In this document: positions 38,539-47,289 of the stretch, one piece after another
Position numbering within the stretch: the stretch's first letter is position 1
Layout of the letters: each line of letters starts with the position of its first letter
Assembly (NCBI RefSeq): GCF_000423865.1
Contig: NZ_AUIU01000014.1
Span: 124,001 to 188,000, forward strand
DNA from: Thermodesulfovibrio thiophilus DSM 17215
Lineage (GTDB): Bacteria > Nitrospirota > Thermodesulfovibrionia > Thermodesulfovibrionales > Thermodesulfovibrionaceae
Direction: 5' to 3'
Length of the DNA stretch: 64,000 bases
Translations under genes and position numbers: made by a program
The notes under the pieces: model-generated
The model's input: only the letters and a program-made list of their open reading frames with translations
Told to the model about the DNA's origin: nothing
The model's database searches: none

Positions 38539-39607
38539 AAAGAATCATCCCTTTATCTGTAAGTCTCACTCTATTACCTGAAATTGAAATCAAGTTCTTA
38601 TACTCAGGACTTCCAAGCATCTCAATAATGCAGGGATTTGTTAAGATAACCCCGTCTTTCATTCTCAATCCAAGAAAAACTCTTTCTTTCAACTCCTCAG
38701 TTTTATCAACCGTGTAATCATTTATCCATGCAGGTTTGCCATCAATTAAATGTTCTGCATATGAAAATAAGTTTGATGGATTATGAAATCTCTTTCTATC
38801 AATAAATGAATGAGCCGAAGGACCAATACCAAGATATGGCACAGCTGACCAGTAGTTAATATTATGTCTGCACTGAAATCCAGGCTGAGCAAAGTTGGAT
38901 ATTTCATATTTTTTAAATCCTCTGCTTTCAAGAAATTCTGTCGCAAATTCATACATTGCAACAGTCTCTTCTTCAGGAGGTAAAGAAAAATTACCGGAAT
39001 CAAGCTCTTTTGCTATTTTTGTATGCCTGTCAATCGATAATTCATAACATGAAATATGTTGTATATCCCTGGTTACCAGTTTATTAAGAGTTGTTTTCCA
39101 GCTCTTTAATATCTGACCGGGAATACCATAGATCAAATCAATAGAAATGTTGTCAAACCCCTCATTCACTGCAAGATCAACTGTCTTAAGTGCATCGTCT
39201 GAACTGTGAATTCTTCCCAGAAATGAAAGTTCTCTATCATTTAATGACTGAACTCCTATGCTTAATCTATTGATTCCATAACTTCTCATCAACTTCAACT
39301 TTTCCTTATCCACTGTTGCAGGATTTATCTCAATTGAAAACTCAATATCATTTTTTGTTTTAAAATTTTCTCTCAGACTAACAAAAAGCTTTTCAAGACT
39401 TTCAATACTCAAACATGACGGAGTTCCGCCTCCTATATATAATGTTTCAAGCAGATGTAAAAACTCCTTTGTAAGTTCAATCTCTTTAAGTATTGATTTA
39501 AGATAGAGACCTTCTATCCCTTGATTCCAGTTTATTGAATAGAAACTACAATAGTTACACTTTTTCAGACAAAAAGGAATATGAATATAAAGAGATGAAA
39601 AAAACAT
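38474..39607 (-). CDS. Radical SAM coproporphyrinogen III oxidase-like protein (HemW-like)
   Basis: About 377 residues. N terminus LYIHIPFCLKKCNYCSFYS carries the CxxxCxxC radical SAM cluster. GGGTPSCLS, RLSIGVQSLNDRELSFLGRIH and DLIYGIPGQ match the HemN/HemW family. HemW-type proteins act as heme chaperones, whereas HemN has a distinct catalytic context; this one lacks the longer HemN features. I use the ATG at 39607. An ATG six bases upstream (39613) is also possible. A TATAAA box on this strand overlaps the TATAAT used for the divergent gene. Confidence 0.85.
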   Translation of the reverse strand: MFFSSLYIHIPFCLKKCNYCSFYSINWNQGIEGLYLKSILKEIELTKEFLHLLETLYIGGGTPSCLSIESLEKLFVSLRENFKTKNDIEFSIEINPATVDKEKLKLMRSYGINRLSIGVQSLNDRELSFLGRIHSSDDALKTVDLAVNEGFDNISIDLIYGIPGQILKSWKTTLNKLVTRDIQHISCYELSIDRHTKIAKELDSGNFSLPPEEETVAMYEFATEFLESRGFKKYEISNFAQPGFQCRHNINYWSAVPYLGIGPSAHSFIDRKRFHNPSNLFSYAEHLIDGKPAWINDYTVDKTEELKERVFLGLRMKDGVILTNPCIIEMLGSPEYKNLISISGNRVRLTDKGMILSNEIFARVLLHIENCPACKQG

Positions 39608-39613
39608 AGCCAT

Positions 39614-39630
39614 ACTTTATAATACCGTAA
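39614..39630. promoter_or_regulatory. Shared -10 region between divergent radical SAM genes
   Basis: The core TTTATAAT (39616-39623) reads TATAAT on the plus strand, 7 nt before the ATG at 39631. Its complement reads ATTATAAA, whose TATAAA ends 10 nt before the ATG at 39607 on the minus strand. One symmetrical box could start transcripts in both directions. Neither gene has a ribosome binding site. Confidence 0.45.
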
Positions 39631-40614
39631 ATGAAATTTATTGAAAAAATTTTGATGCCACATCTTGAATGGGTTCAGCTTGAAGTCTCAAGTCTTTGTA
39701 ATGCTTCATGCTTTTACTGCCCGCATACAACACATAGAAAGCAATGGACTGGAAGGAATATAACTCTGAATGAGTTTCTACAAATCATGCCTTATCTTAA
39801 AAAAATTAAACTTCTATATCTTCAGGGATGGGGAGAGCCTTTCTGTAATCCGGATTTTTTTAAATTTGTTGAGATTGCAAAAAAATATGGATGCAGAACA
39901 GGAACAACAACAAATGGAATGCTCATTGAAGAAGCTCACATTGAAAAAATAATTGACTCAAGCATGGATATAATAGCATTCTCACTTACAGGAATAAAGA
40001 AAAATGATACTCTGCGGACAGGAACAAAAGCCGGGAAAGTTTTTAAAGTTATTGAAAGATTAAATGAAGAAAAAATAAAAAAGGCAGTTTCAAAACCAGA
40101 AATTCACATTGCTTATATGCTGCTTAAATCAAATTTTGATGAACTTGAAGAAATTCCTGAAACTCTTACTAAATCTGGAATTGATCATGTAGTTATTAGC
40201 ATTCTCGATCTGGTTTCCGATTCATCTCTTAAAGACGAATGTCTTGTTCCTGAAACAGAGGAAGAATTTAATGTCTTAAAAAATAAAGCCTTACATGTTA
40301 TAAACAAAGGAAGGAAACTCAATATAGCAGTAGCTTTTAATCTTTCACATCCATTTAAAAAAGGAAAAACCTGTTCTGAAAAACCTCTGCAGTCAATTTT
40401 TATAAACTCATCTGGACATGTTTCTCCATGCGTATTTACAGGTATTCCATCAGAGGGATTTAAAAATTTGTATTTTGGTAACATAAATGAACAATCATTA
40501 CCATCTATCTGGAGAAGTCGTGAATATAGAGAATTTCGCAAGAAACATCTTGAAGATGATAAGTCCTTACCATGCAATATCTGTCCTAAACGTAGAGTGG
40601 TTGAACTAGCTTAA
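39631..40614 (+). CDS. Radical SAM/SPASM-type protein
   Basis: 327 residues. The radical SAM motif is CNASCFYCPHTTH near residue 23. A C-terminal auxiliary-cluster region has CSEKPLQSIFINSSGHVSPC and CNICPKRRV, as in SPASM/twitch proteins that modify peptides or act in cofactor maturation. GWGEPFCNPDF and TTNGMLI are typical SAM-binding elements. No substrate peptide is evident nearby. Divergent from the HemW-like gene by 23 bp. Confidence 0.85.
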   Translation: MKFIEKILMPHLEWVQLEVSSLCNASCFYCPHTTHRKQWTGRNITLNEFLQIMPYLKKIKLLYLQGWGEPFCNPDFFKFVEIAKKYGCRTGTTTNGMLIEEAHIEKIIDSSMDIIAFSLTGIKKNDTLRTGTKAGKVFKVIERLNEEKIKKAVSKPEIHIAYMLLKSNFDELEEIPETLTKSGIDHVVISILDLVSDSSLKDECLVPETEEEFNVLKNKALHVINKGRKLNIAVAFNLSHPFKKGKTCSEKPLQSIFINSSGHVSPCVFTGIPSEGFKNLYFGNINEQSLPSIWRSREYREFRKKHLEDDKSLPCNICPKRRVVELA

Positions 40615-40622
40615 TTTTTTTA

Positions 40623-40657
40623 AATATTCAGGGAAGGCTTAGCCTTCCCTGAATATT
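40623..40657. terminator. Long perfect hairpin between convergent genes
   Basis: A 16-bp perfect inverted repeat (40623-40638 with 40642-40657, loop TTA) sits between the radical SAM/SPASM gene and the end of fdhB. GC-rich core GGGAAGGC/GCCTTCCC. There is no U-run directly after it on either strand, so efficiency as an intrinsic terminator is uncertain. Probable bidirectional transcription block. Confidence 0.7.
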
Positions 40658-40666
40658 ACTGTGAGA

Positions 40667-41410
40667 CTATTTCTTTAGTTCTTCTGTTGATTTCTGTGCA
40701 AGATATTTAATAAAGGAAGATGTTGTTGAATCGCTTCGTCCTACAAGTGTTCTGAGCACAGAGCCCCAGAAAGCAACAGACTCAGATATACGTGGATTTT
40801 CAGCAAGCTTGTAAACCTTCGGTGAATCCTTAAGGGCAAATACTATACCTAATCCACCCAGGTCTGTCTCTCCGTAAAGTTTAAATCCCTTTGCTTTGGC
40901 CTCTTTTATAAGAGCCTCTCTGTCGCCGAATTTTATTGCTCCAGTTGGACATGTTTTAGCGCAGGCAGGAGTGAGATTTGCTTTTACTCTGTCTAGACAT
41001 AGATGACATTTAGCTATCTTGCCCTTCCCTGCCTGATCATATCTTGGAATATCAAAAGGACAGGCAGATCTACATGCATGACAGGCAATACACTTGTTTT
41101 TATCATAATAAACAATTCCGGTTTCCTTATCTTTCATCAAAGCTCCAACAGGACATATCTGTACACAGGCAGGCTCTCCGCAGTGCATACATCTATGACT
41201 TACAAATAACCATTTTACTCCTTTTGCATCAGAGCTCTCTATAAACCTGATTCTATTAAATGTATTTGCATCAAGGTCTGGTGGATTTTCATGTGTTCCA
41301 TTATTCTTTGTCTTTGTTACACCAAGTTGATTCCATTCCTTGCATGCAACCTGACAGGCTCTGCATCCTATACATATATCTGGAGTTATCAATAATCCCT
41401 TACGTGCCAT
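40667..41410 (-). CDS. fdhB: Formate dehydrogenase iron-sulfur (beta) subunit
   Basis: 247 residues with four [4Fe-4S] motifs: CIGCRACQVACKEWN (residue 13), CMHCGEPACVQICP (about 75), CIACHACRSACPFDIPRYD (about 111) and CHLCLDRVKANLTPACAKTCP (about 139). It passes electrons from FdhA. Unlike FdnH of E. coli there is no C-terminal membrane anchor, and no cytochrome b gamma subunit follows. It starts 10 bp after fdhA. Confidence 0.95.
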   Translation of the reverse strand: MARKGLLITPDICIGCRACQVACKEWNQLGVTKTKNNGTHENPPDLDANTFNRIRFIESSDAKGVKWLFVSHRCMHCGEPACVQICPVGALMKDKETGIVYYDKNKCIACHACRSACPFDIPRYDQAGKGKIAKCHLCLDRVKANLTPACAKTCPTGAIKFGDREALIKEAKAKGFKLYGETDLGGLGIVFALKDSPKVYKLAENPRISESVAFWGSVLRTLVGRSDSTTSSFIKYLAQKSTEELKK

Positions 41411-41420
41411 ATTTCACCTC

Positions 41421-44400
41421 CTATGCCTTCTCTATGTTGACCATGAATGCCTTTGTTTCGGGTATCATGGTATTTGGGTCACCTACTGATGGTGTAAGCA
41501 GATTTGCACTATCACCGCCGGAACCGTCTTTAGGCCATTGCCATCCATAGTGCCATGGCAAACCAACCTGATGTATTGTCATTCCCATAACTTTAAATGG
41601 TTTTAATCTATCTGTGACGATTGCAATTGCCCAGAGCTTTCCTCTGACAGATGAAACTACTACTTTATCTCCGCTGTTTATCCCCTTTTCTTTTGCAAGT
41701 TCTTTGCTCATCTCAATAAATATCTGAGGCTCAAGCTCAAGCAGCCAATCTGTATGTCTTGTCATGACCCCGGTCTGCCAGTGTTCTGTTACTCTGTAGG
41801 TTGTGCAGACATACGGATATCTTGTATCACAATAAATAAATGCGTCAGCATCTGTTCCAAATAACTTTACAGTAGGATTTATCCTATGTTTTTTATAAAG
41901 TGGGTTTTCCTGAAATGGACACTCAAGTGGTTCATAGTGTGTTGGGAATGGTCCATCAGCCAATCCAGTTCCAAATATTGCACCCACGCCAAGAGGCTTC
42001 ATTATAAATGGAAGTTTTCCACCTTCCATTGCAAGTGGTGGAGCTGGTCCATCTGGAATATCTCCCAACCATTTTTTATTTGCTGTATCCCACTTCAGCA
42101 ATGGTCTCTTTGGATCCCATGGATTACCCTGTGGATCAACACTTGCACGATTATAAATTATGCGTCTGTTTAGAGGCCAGCACCATGCCCAGTTTAAATA
42201 AAGTCCGAGTCCTGTTGGATCTTCCTTGCCTCTCCTTGCCATCATATTTCCTTTTTCAGTGTAGCTTGCACAGTACAACCAGTTACCTGAAGAGGTCTTC
42301 CCATCGTCTCTTAAAAATACAAAACTTGGAACAAGCTCCCCTTTCTTTCCTATAAGTTTTCCATCCTTGTCATATACATCCTCAAGATAGTATCCATTTA
42401 TCTCTTTTGCAATAAGATTGATATTAATATGCTTTATTTTTCCCTGTCTGTCCTTCTCGCCATAATCCCATGTAAGATTTACTATTGGTTCAGGAAATGC
42501 TCCTTTTTCTTGTTCATAAAGTTTCTTTACTCTGAAGTAAAGCTCATTCATTATTTCAGCATCTGGTAGAGTTTTTCCTGGTGGATTCACTGCTTTATAT
42601 CTCCACTGGGCAAGCCTTCCAGAGTTAGTGATACTTCCCTCTTTTTCAACTGAGCTGGCACATGGAAGGAAGAAAACTTCTGTTTTTATTTTTTTGGGAT
42701 CCATTCCAGGACCTCTCCAGAATGAAGCTGTTTCATTATCCCAGAGATTGACAGTAACAAGCCAGTCAAGCTTTGCAAGAGCTTTTCTTGTTTTGTTTGA
42801 GTTAGCACCAGAACACGCTGGATTCTGTCCCCATGAAAAGAATCCTTTAATTTTTCCTTTGTACATCTGATCAAAAATCATGAGCCATGAGTAGTCCTGA
42901 CCATCATCTCTCTTTGGCAAGTAGCTATAGCAAAAGTCATTATATTTTGTTGCCTTATCCCCATAGATGGCTTTCAAGTAGCTTACTATATATTTTGGTC
43001 TGTTAGACCACCAATTTACGCTTCTTGGTTCTTTTGTTTTTGGTGTGTATTTTTCAATATATTTTTTTAAATCAGTATCACTTGCAACTGGGATGGGATT
43101 GTATCCTGGAAGAATATGGAAAAGTATTCCATAGTCAGTTGAACCCTGGACATTGGATTCGCCTCTGAGGGCGTTCACTCCTCCTCCAGCCATTCCAACG
43201 TTACCAAGTAGCAGCTGAACAATTGTAAATGTTCTTATGTTCTGAACTCCAATTGTGTGCTGCGTCCATCCCATTGCATAGCATTCTGTCATTACTCTAT
43301 CTGGTTTACCAGTGGATGCTAAAATTTTATACGCCTCTTCAATTTTATCCTTTGGTGCTCCTGTAATATCTGAAACTGTATCTATGGTGTATCTTAAATA
43401 ATGCTTTTTAAGAAGCTGAAACACACAGTTTGGATCCTGAAGTGTTGGATCTTTCTTTGGAACGCCATTTTCATCAAGCTGGAATTTCCATGTTGATTTG
43501 TCATAGCTTCTTTTTTGCTCATCATATCCGGAGAATACTCCATCAAGGTCTTCAGGAGTTTTAAAGTTGGGGTCAACAAGAAAAGATGCATCTGTGTAGT
43601 TTACAACATAATCTTTAAAATACAGATTGTTATCTATAATGTACTTGATCAATCCTCCAAGAAATACAACATCTGATCCTGAACGAATTGGAACATAAAG
43701 GTCTGCTTTTGATGCTGTTCTTGTAAATTTGGGATCAATAACTACAAGTTTTGCACCTCTCTGTTCCTTTGCTCTCATTATCCATTTCATTGATATTGGA
43801 TGATTTTCTGCAGGATTACCACCCATGACTAAAACCACATCTGCATTTTTGAGGTCAATCCAGTGATTTGTCATTGCTCCTCTGCCAAACGACTCTCCCA
43901 GAGCCGCTACAGTGGCAGAATGTCATATACGAGCCTGATGTTCAATATAAACAAGCCCCCAGGAACGCATGAGCTTCTGCATTAGATAGCACTCTTCATT
44001 ATCCATTGCAGCTGATCCAACATGAGCAATTGAATCAACTCTGTTTACAATCTGTCCTTTTGCATTTTTTGTGATGAAATATTTATCCCTTGTTTGTTTA
44101 ACAAGCCTGGCGATTTTATTCAGAGCTTCTTCCCAGCTAATTTTTTTCCATTCTGTTGCACCAGGTGCACGATACATGGGTTCAGTTACTCTGTAAGGAT
44201 TGTTCGCCATCTGATAAATTGATGCCCCTTTCGGGCACAGTGCTCCCTCGTTAATTGGACTGTCCGGATCACCTTCTGTGTTAATTACCTTACCCTCTTT
44301 AGCAAAGACAATGATACTACAGCCAACAGAACAGTAAGGACATATCGTCGTTGTCTCCCTGGCACCCTTTGTTCTCAGCTCCGCTGCATAGGCTTTTGCC

Positions 44401-44480
44401 GGTTCAAGATTAAGCCCGATTGAGCTGAGAAGAAGAGCACCTGTAGAGATTTTCAAGAAACCTCGTCTGGTAAGCTCCAT
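41421..44480 (-). CDS. fdhA: Selenocysteine-containing, Tat-exported formate dehydrogenase catalytic subunit
   Basis: Oxidises formate at a molybdenum or tungsten bis-MGD centre, in the periplasm. 1019 residues counting Sec. A Tat signal (LTRRGFLK) opens the protein. The [4Fe-4S] site CPYCSVGCSII...GALCPKG lies near residue 47. Codon 186 is an in-frame TGA (43923-43925) in QARI-U-HSATVAALGESFGRG, the exact position of Sec in FdnG-type enzymes. The frame continues unbroken to 41421, with WKM-type Mo-bis-PGD domains, GGNPAENHP, and a C-terminal formate dehydrogenase dinucleotide-binding domain (TGVMTRH...LEPQIFIEMSKELA). GGAGGAG precedes the ATG. Conceptual translation without Sec splits it in two. 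Upstream control elements are listed separately. Confidence 0.96.
43882..43918 (-). ncRNA. Bacterial SECIS element in fdhA mRNA
   Basis: On the minus strand CTGCCA (43913-43918) pairs with TGGCAG (43882-43887). Inside, CGGCTC pairs with GAGTCG with one G-U, closing a TGGGA loop with the GG that SelB recognises. It starts 4 nt after the UGA codon, the right spacing for bacterial SelB-dependent insertion. Confidence 0.88.
43923..43925 (-). other. Sec (UGA) codon of fdhA
   Basis: TGA in frame at codon 186, flanked by residues that match FdnG/FdhA enzymes on both sides, with a SECIS-like hairpin starting a few bases downstream. The in-frame continuation of 833 codons rules out a real stop. Confidence 0.97.
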
Positions 44481-44510
44481 AAAAACTCCTCCTTTTTATT
44501 TGATTAAAAT

Positions 44511-44550
44511 AAAAAAGGGAAGTTTCGAGAGTTTATACTCGAAACTCCCC
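44511..44550 (-). terminator. Intrinsic terminator/attenuator before fdhA
   Basis: Minus strand: 44538-44550 (GGGGAGTTTCGAG) pairs with 44517-44529 (CTCGAAACTTCCC) in 13 pairs with one G-U and an 8-nt loop, followed at once by six U residues (44511-44516). It stands 30 bp before the fdhA start. Its 5' arm shares three G residues (44548-44550) with helix 2 of the leader, so the two structures compete. It would also stop read-through from the kinase/regulator genes. Confidence 0.85.
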
Positions 44551-44601
44551 CCTGACCATCCGATTAAACTTCTCAGGGGGATGCATGGAAGATTTAATCG
44601 G
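44548..44601 (-). ncRNA. Candidate pseudoknotted regulatory RNA in the fdhA leader
   Basis: Two perfect complementary pairs interleave. Helix 1 is CCGATTAAA (44593-44601) with TTTAATCGG (44560-44568), extendable by CTTC/GAAG (44588-44591 with 44569-44572) around one bulged U, for 13 pairs. Helix 2 is CCCCCTGA (44573-44580), located in the loop of helix 1, with TCAGGGGG (44548-44555) downstream. The order a-b-a'-b' is that of an H-type pseudoknot. Loop 1 is 7 nt (44581-44587), and only 4 nt (44556-44559) join helix 1 to the last strand, so the two helices may be strained together or may alternate. The predicted 5' end of the transcript is about 9 nt upstream. Confidence 0.7.
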
Positions 44602-44621
44602 CTCATAGCTAATTATATAAA

Positions 44622-44635
44622 GCAAGAAATTTGCC
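44622..44635 (-). promoter_or_regulatory. Sigma-54 promoter of fdhA
   Basis: Minus strand GGCAAATTTCTTGC has the diagnostic GG and GC with exactly 10 bp between them and TTGC at the -12 element, preceded by A and followed by TT. It matches TGGCAC-N5-TTGC in all but two positions. Transcription would start near 44610, leaving a leader of about 130 nt. The gene directly upstream encodes an NtrC-type activator. Confidence 0.8.
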
Positions 44636-44722
44636 TGATTATTTTCTCTGAAAAATCAAATAATTATAAAATTAAACGGATGCAACTTTTTTTGCTATGA
44701 AGGTAAAATGTCAAAAATTGTT

Positions 44723-46147
44723 TCAGGGAGCATTGGTTTTACGAATTCTTCTGTTAAGAGCCTGTCTTGTAATTCCAAGCATTGAAGATGCAAGCCCCTG
44801 ATTTCCCTGTGCACGCCTCAAAGCTTCATCTATAAGAATCTGTTCCATTTCCTTAAGCGTGGGTAGTTTATCAGGAAATCTCATCTGAATATAGAATCTT
44901 ACAATCTCGCTTTTCAGCTCTTTATCAATTGAGTTACTTACATCAATCATATCTTTAAAACTCTCCAATGACAGAATGCTAGATTTACACCTTGTAACAG
45001 CATCATAAATCATCATTTTAAGCTCTCTTACATTACCCGGAAATAAGTGATTCATCAAAAGCACAATCAGTTCTTCAGGATATTTCAAAAGCTTCTTTCC
45101 AAGAGAGATTGATGCTTCTTTAACAAAATGATCAACCAAAACAGGGATATCATCCTTTCTTTCTCTCAATGGAGGAAGATGAACATGATGTGCTTTAAGC
45201 CTGTAAAATAAATCTTTTCTGAATTTTCCGGATGATACCATCTCATTAATATCCTGATTTGTTGCAACTATTATTCTTGCATCACTGTTTTTTGCCATGT
45301 CAGAGCCAAGAGGATAATAAACATTCTCCTGAATAACTCTCAACAGCTTAATCTGAGATGCTTCAGACATATCACCAATCTCATCAAGAAAAAGAGTTCC
45401 ACCCCTTGCTCTGGCTATTAATCCCTCTCTATTTGACATAGCACCTGTAAATGCTCCTTTTCTGTGCCCAAAAAGAGTATCTGAAAACATTGTATCATCA
45501 AGTCCTGCAATATTTACCGCCACAAACTCTCCCTTTTTACCACTTACTCTGTGAACTGCTCTTGCAATGAGTTCTTTTCCTGTTCCAGTCTCTCCGGTAA
45601 TTAAAACCGGCTGATCTGTTCTGGCAATAACTTCTACATATTTAAAAATTCCTTTCATTTTTTGATTGACAGTCACTATTTCTGAAAAAGCATCTTTGTG
45701 TTCAATGTCATCCAGAAGGAGGCTTTCTTTTAAGCCTGTTATTTCTTCTTTAAGTCTGTTTATTTCCAGTGCCTTATGAATTGAAGTAATGAGCCTGTTT
45801 TTTTCAACCGGTTTAACAAGATAATCAAATGCTCCAGCTTTTATACACTCTACAGCCGAGTTTATCTCGTTTATGGCTGTAATAACAATCACAGGAATTT
45901 CAGGATACTCAACAACTATATATTTCAAAAGCTCAAAACCAGAGATATATGGCATTGATAGATCTAGCAAGATAACGGAAAAAGAACGCTCTTTAAGAAT
46001 TACAGGCACCTCACGAGCATCCTGAATACATGTAATATCTTTTATTCCATTTGATTTAAGAATAACAGAATAAGTATAGAGAGCATCAGGCTCATCATCA
46101 ACAATTGCAACACTGCCGCAAAATTGCTTTTCTTTAATTGCCTTCAT
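44723..46147 (-). CDS. NtrC-family sigma-54-dependent response regulator
   Basis: 474 residues. A receiver domain (residues 10-125) has the phosphoacceptor Asp in VILLDLSMP near residue 57. The AAA+ domain has GETGTGKELIARAVH near residue 188, GAFTGAMSNREG (the sigma-54 contact loop, intact) and GGTLFLDEIGDMS. A Fis-type helix-turn-helix ends the protein (GLASSMLGITRQALNRRIRK). The start overlaps the histidine-kinase stop by 4 bp. The sigma-54 promoter of fdhA lies 90-100 bp beyond its stop, making FdhAB a likely target. Confidence 0.95.
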   Translation of the reverse strand: MKAIKEKQFCGSVAIVDDEPDALYTYSVILKSNGIKDITCIQDAREVPVILKERSFSVILLDLSMPYISGFELLKYIVVEYPEIPVIVITAINEINSAVECIKAGAFDYLVKPVEKNRLITSIHKALEINRLKEEITGLKESLLLDDIEHKDAFSEIVTVNQKMKGIFKYVEVIARTDQPVLITGETGTGKELIARAVHRVSGKKGEFVAVNIAGLDDTMFSDTLFGHRKGAFTGAMSNREGLIARARGGTLFLDEIGDMSEASQIKLLRVIQENVYYPLGSDMAKNSDARIIVATNQDINEMVSSGKFRKDLFYRLKAHHVHLPPLRERKDDIPVLVDHFVKEASISLGKKLLKYPEELIVLLMNHLFPGNVRELKMMIYDAVTRCKSSILSLESFKDMIDVSNSIDKELKSEIVRFYIQMRFPDKLPTLKEMEQILIDEALRRAQGNQGLASSMLGITRQALNRRIRKTNAP

Positions 46148-47289
46148 ACAGGTAAATAAACTTTAACCTGAGTACCTGCTGCTTTTTCTGATTCAATTAT
46201 AATATCTCCATTATGCTCTTCAACTATTGCTCTGGAAAGATACAGCCCAAGCCCTGTTCCGCCTGATGCATGTTTTGTAGAAAAAAAAGGTTTATATATA
46301 TGCTGCATGTCTTCTTCTGAAATTCCTCTGCCTTCATCTTTTATTTCCAGATATATTCTCTTTTTATCCGACTGAAACGAAGTTAAAATTGACACAGCTT
46401 TTTTTCTATCTGGAAGGGATTGTAAGGCATTCATTAATAAATTAATAACCACCTGCTCAAGTTTTTGAACATTACCATTTATCTTTGGCAAATTATCCTG
46501 AAGTTGCATTGAAAAATTTTCAGTATGAAGAAAAATAGTATGACTCAGTATCAACACAACTCTTCTTACAACTTCATTTATATCAACCATAGTATTTTCA
46601 GAGGTTACTCCATTCTGAACATGTTTTTTAAACTCTTCAAATGTTTCTCTGATTCTGTTAGCTCCATCACTAACAGCCAGAATCAGCCGGGGCATTATTT
46701 TATCAAATTCCTGAGAAGATATACCTCCAATCATAAATTCACCATATTCTTCCTCGTATTCTTTAATTATTGAAAAAATATCCTGCCAGGCATTGTAGGT
46801 AAGCTGAAGATTGTTCAGCATAACATTACAGATATTATTTATCTCATGAGCCACACTTGAAGTTATTAAATTAAACGCCCTCACTTTATTTTTAAAAATA
46901 AGCTGTGCTTTATTTTCCTTTATGTCCCCTTTTTTTGTCAGTTCTTCTGTTATGTCTCTGAATCTGCAAAATGTAACCCTGTAGTCTTCATATAAAATGG
47001 GAAAAATATCAAAAAAAAGCAACCCTCTTGCACCATCAGGTTTTATAAAATTAATTGTTCCAGAATACTCAAGTCCCTGACAATCTTTTATCAGGTTGAT
47101 AAAATTCATATATTCATTTTTTTCAAAAACTCTTGATAAATCCAGCTGTTCTCCAAAAAGGTTATACGCATTCTGATTAGCATATAAAATATCAAAGGTT
47201 TCAGATTCAAAAATAACTAAAGGCTCAAGAAAATGTTCAACAAATTTTAAAAAAATCCCGGTTGAAAGGCTTTTTTGAAATATTTTCAT
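46144..47289 (-). CDS. Cytoplasmic PAS-containing sensor histidine kinase
   Basis: 381 residues with no membrane helices. A PAS-like domain (about 20-115: DILYANQNAYNLFG...ILYEDYRVTFCRFRDITEEL) precedes the phosphoacceptor SSVAHEINNICNVM near residue 148. The ATPase domain shows NLLMNALQSLP (N box), DEGRGISEED (G1), PFFSTK and GTGLGLYLSRAI (G2). Its start overlaps the purM stop by 4 bp, so the pair is co-transcribed with housekeeping genes. The signal is presumably cytoplasmic, such as redox state or a metabolite. Confidence 0.93.
   Translation of the reverse strand: MKIFQKSLSTGIFLKFVEHFLEPLVIFESETFDILYANQNAYNLFGEQLDLSRVFEKNEYMNFINLIKDCQGLEYSGTINFIKPDGARGLLFFDIFPILYEDYRVTFCRFRDITEELTKKGDIKENKAQLIFKNKVRAFNLITSSVAHEINNICNVMLNNLQLTYNAWQDIFSIIKEYEEEYGEFMIGGISSQEFDKIMPRLILAVSDGANRIRETFEEFKKHVQNGVTSENTMVDINEVVRRVVLILSHTIFLHTENFSMQLQDNLPKINGNVQKLEQVVINLLMNALQSLPDRKKAVSILTSFQSDKKRIYLEIKDEGRGISEEDMQHIYKPFFSTKHASGGTGLGLYLSRAIVEEHNGDIIIESEKAAGTQVKVYLPV

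Larger units (their letters stand above)
44481..44722 (-). promoter_or_regulatory. Regulatory region between the response regulator and fdhA
   Basis: The 242-bp non-coding gap holds, in order on the minus strand, a short GCAA/TTGC dyad (44682-44695), an AT-rich dyad TGATT/AATCA (about 44637-44660), a sigma-54 promoter, the leader helices, a terminator and the fdhA ribosome binding site. All are described below. Confidence 0.7.

Noticed and set aside
43875-43925. Frameshift or pseudogene in fdhA
   Set aside because: The frame is continuous through a single UGA at the known Sec position and a SECIS hairpin follows.
44548-44601. Known Moco or SAM-II/preQ1 riboswitch
   Set aside because: I cannot match the loop sequences to any consensus I remember; only the pseudoknot-like topology is shared with SAM-II and preQ1. 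Left as unassigned.
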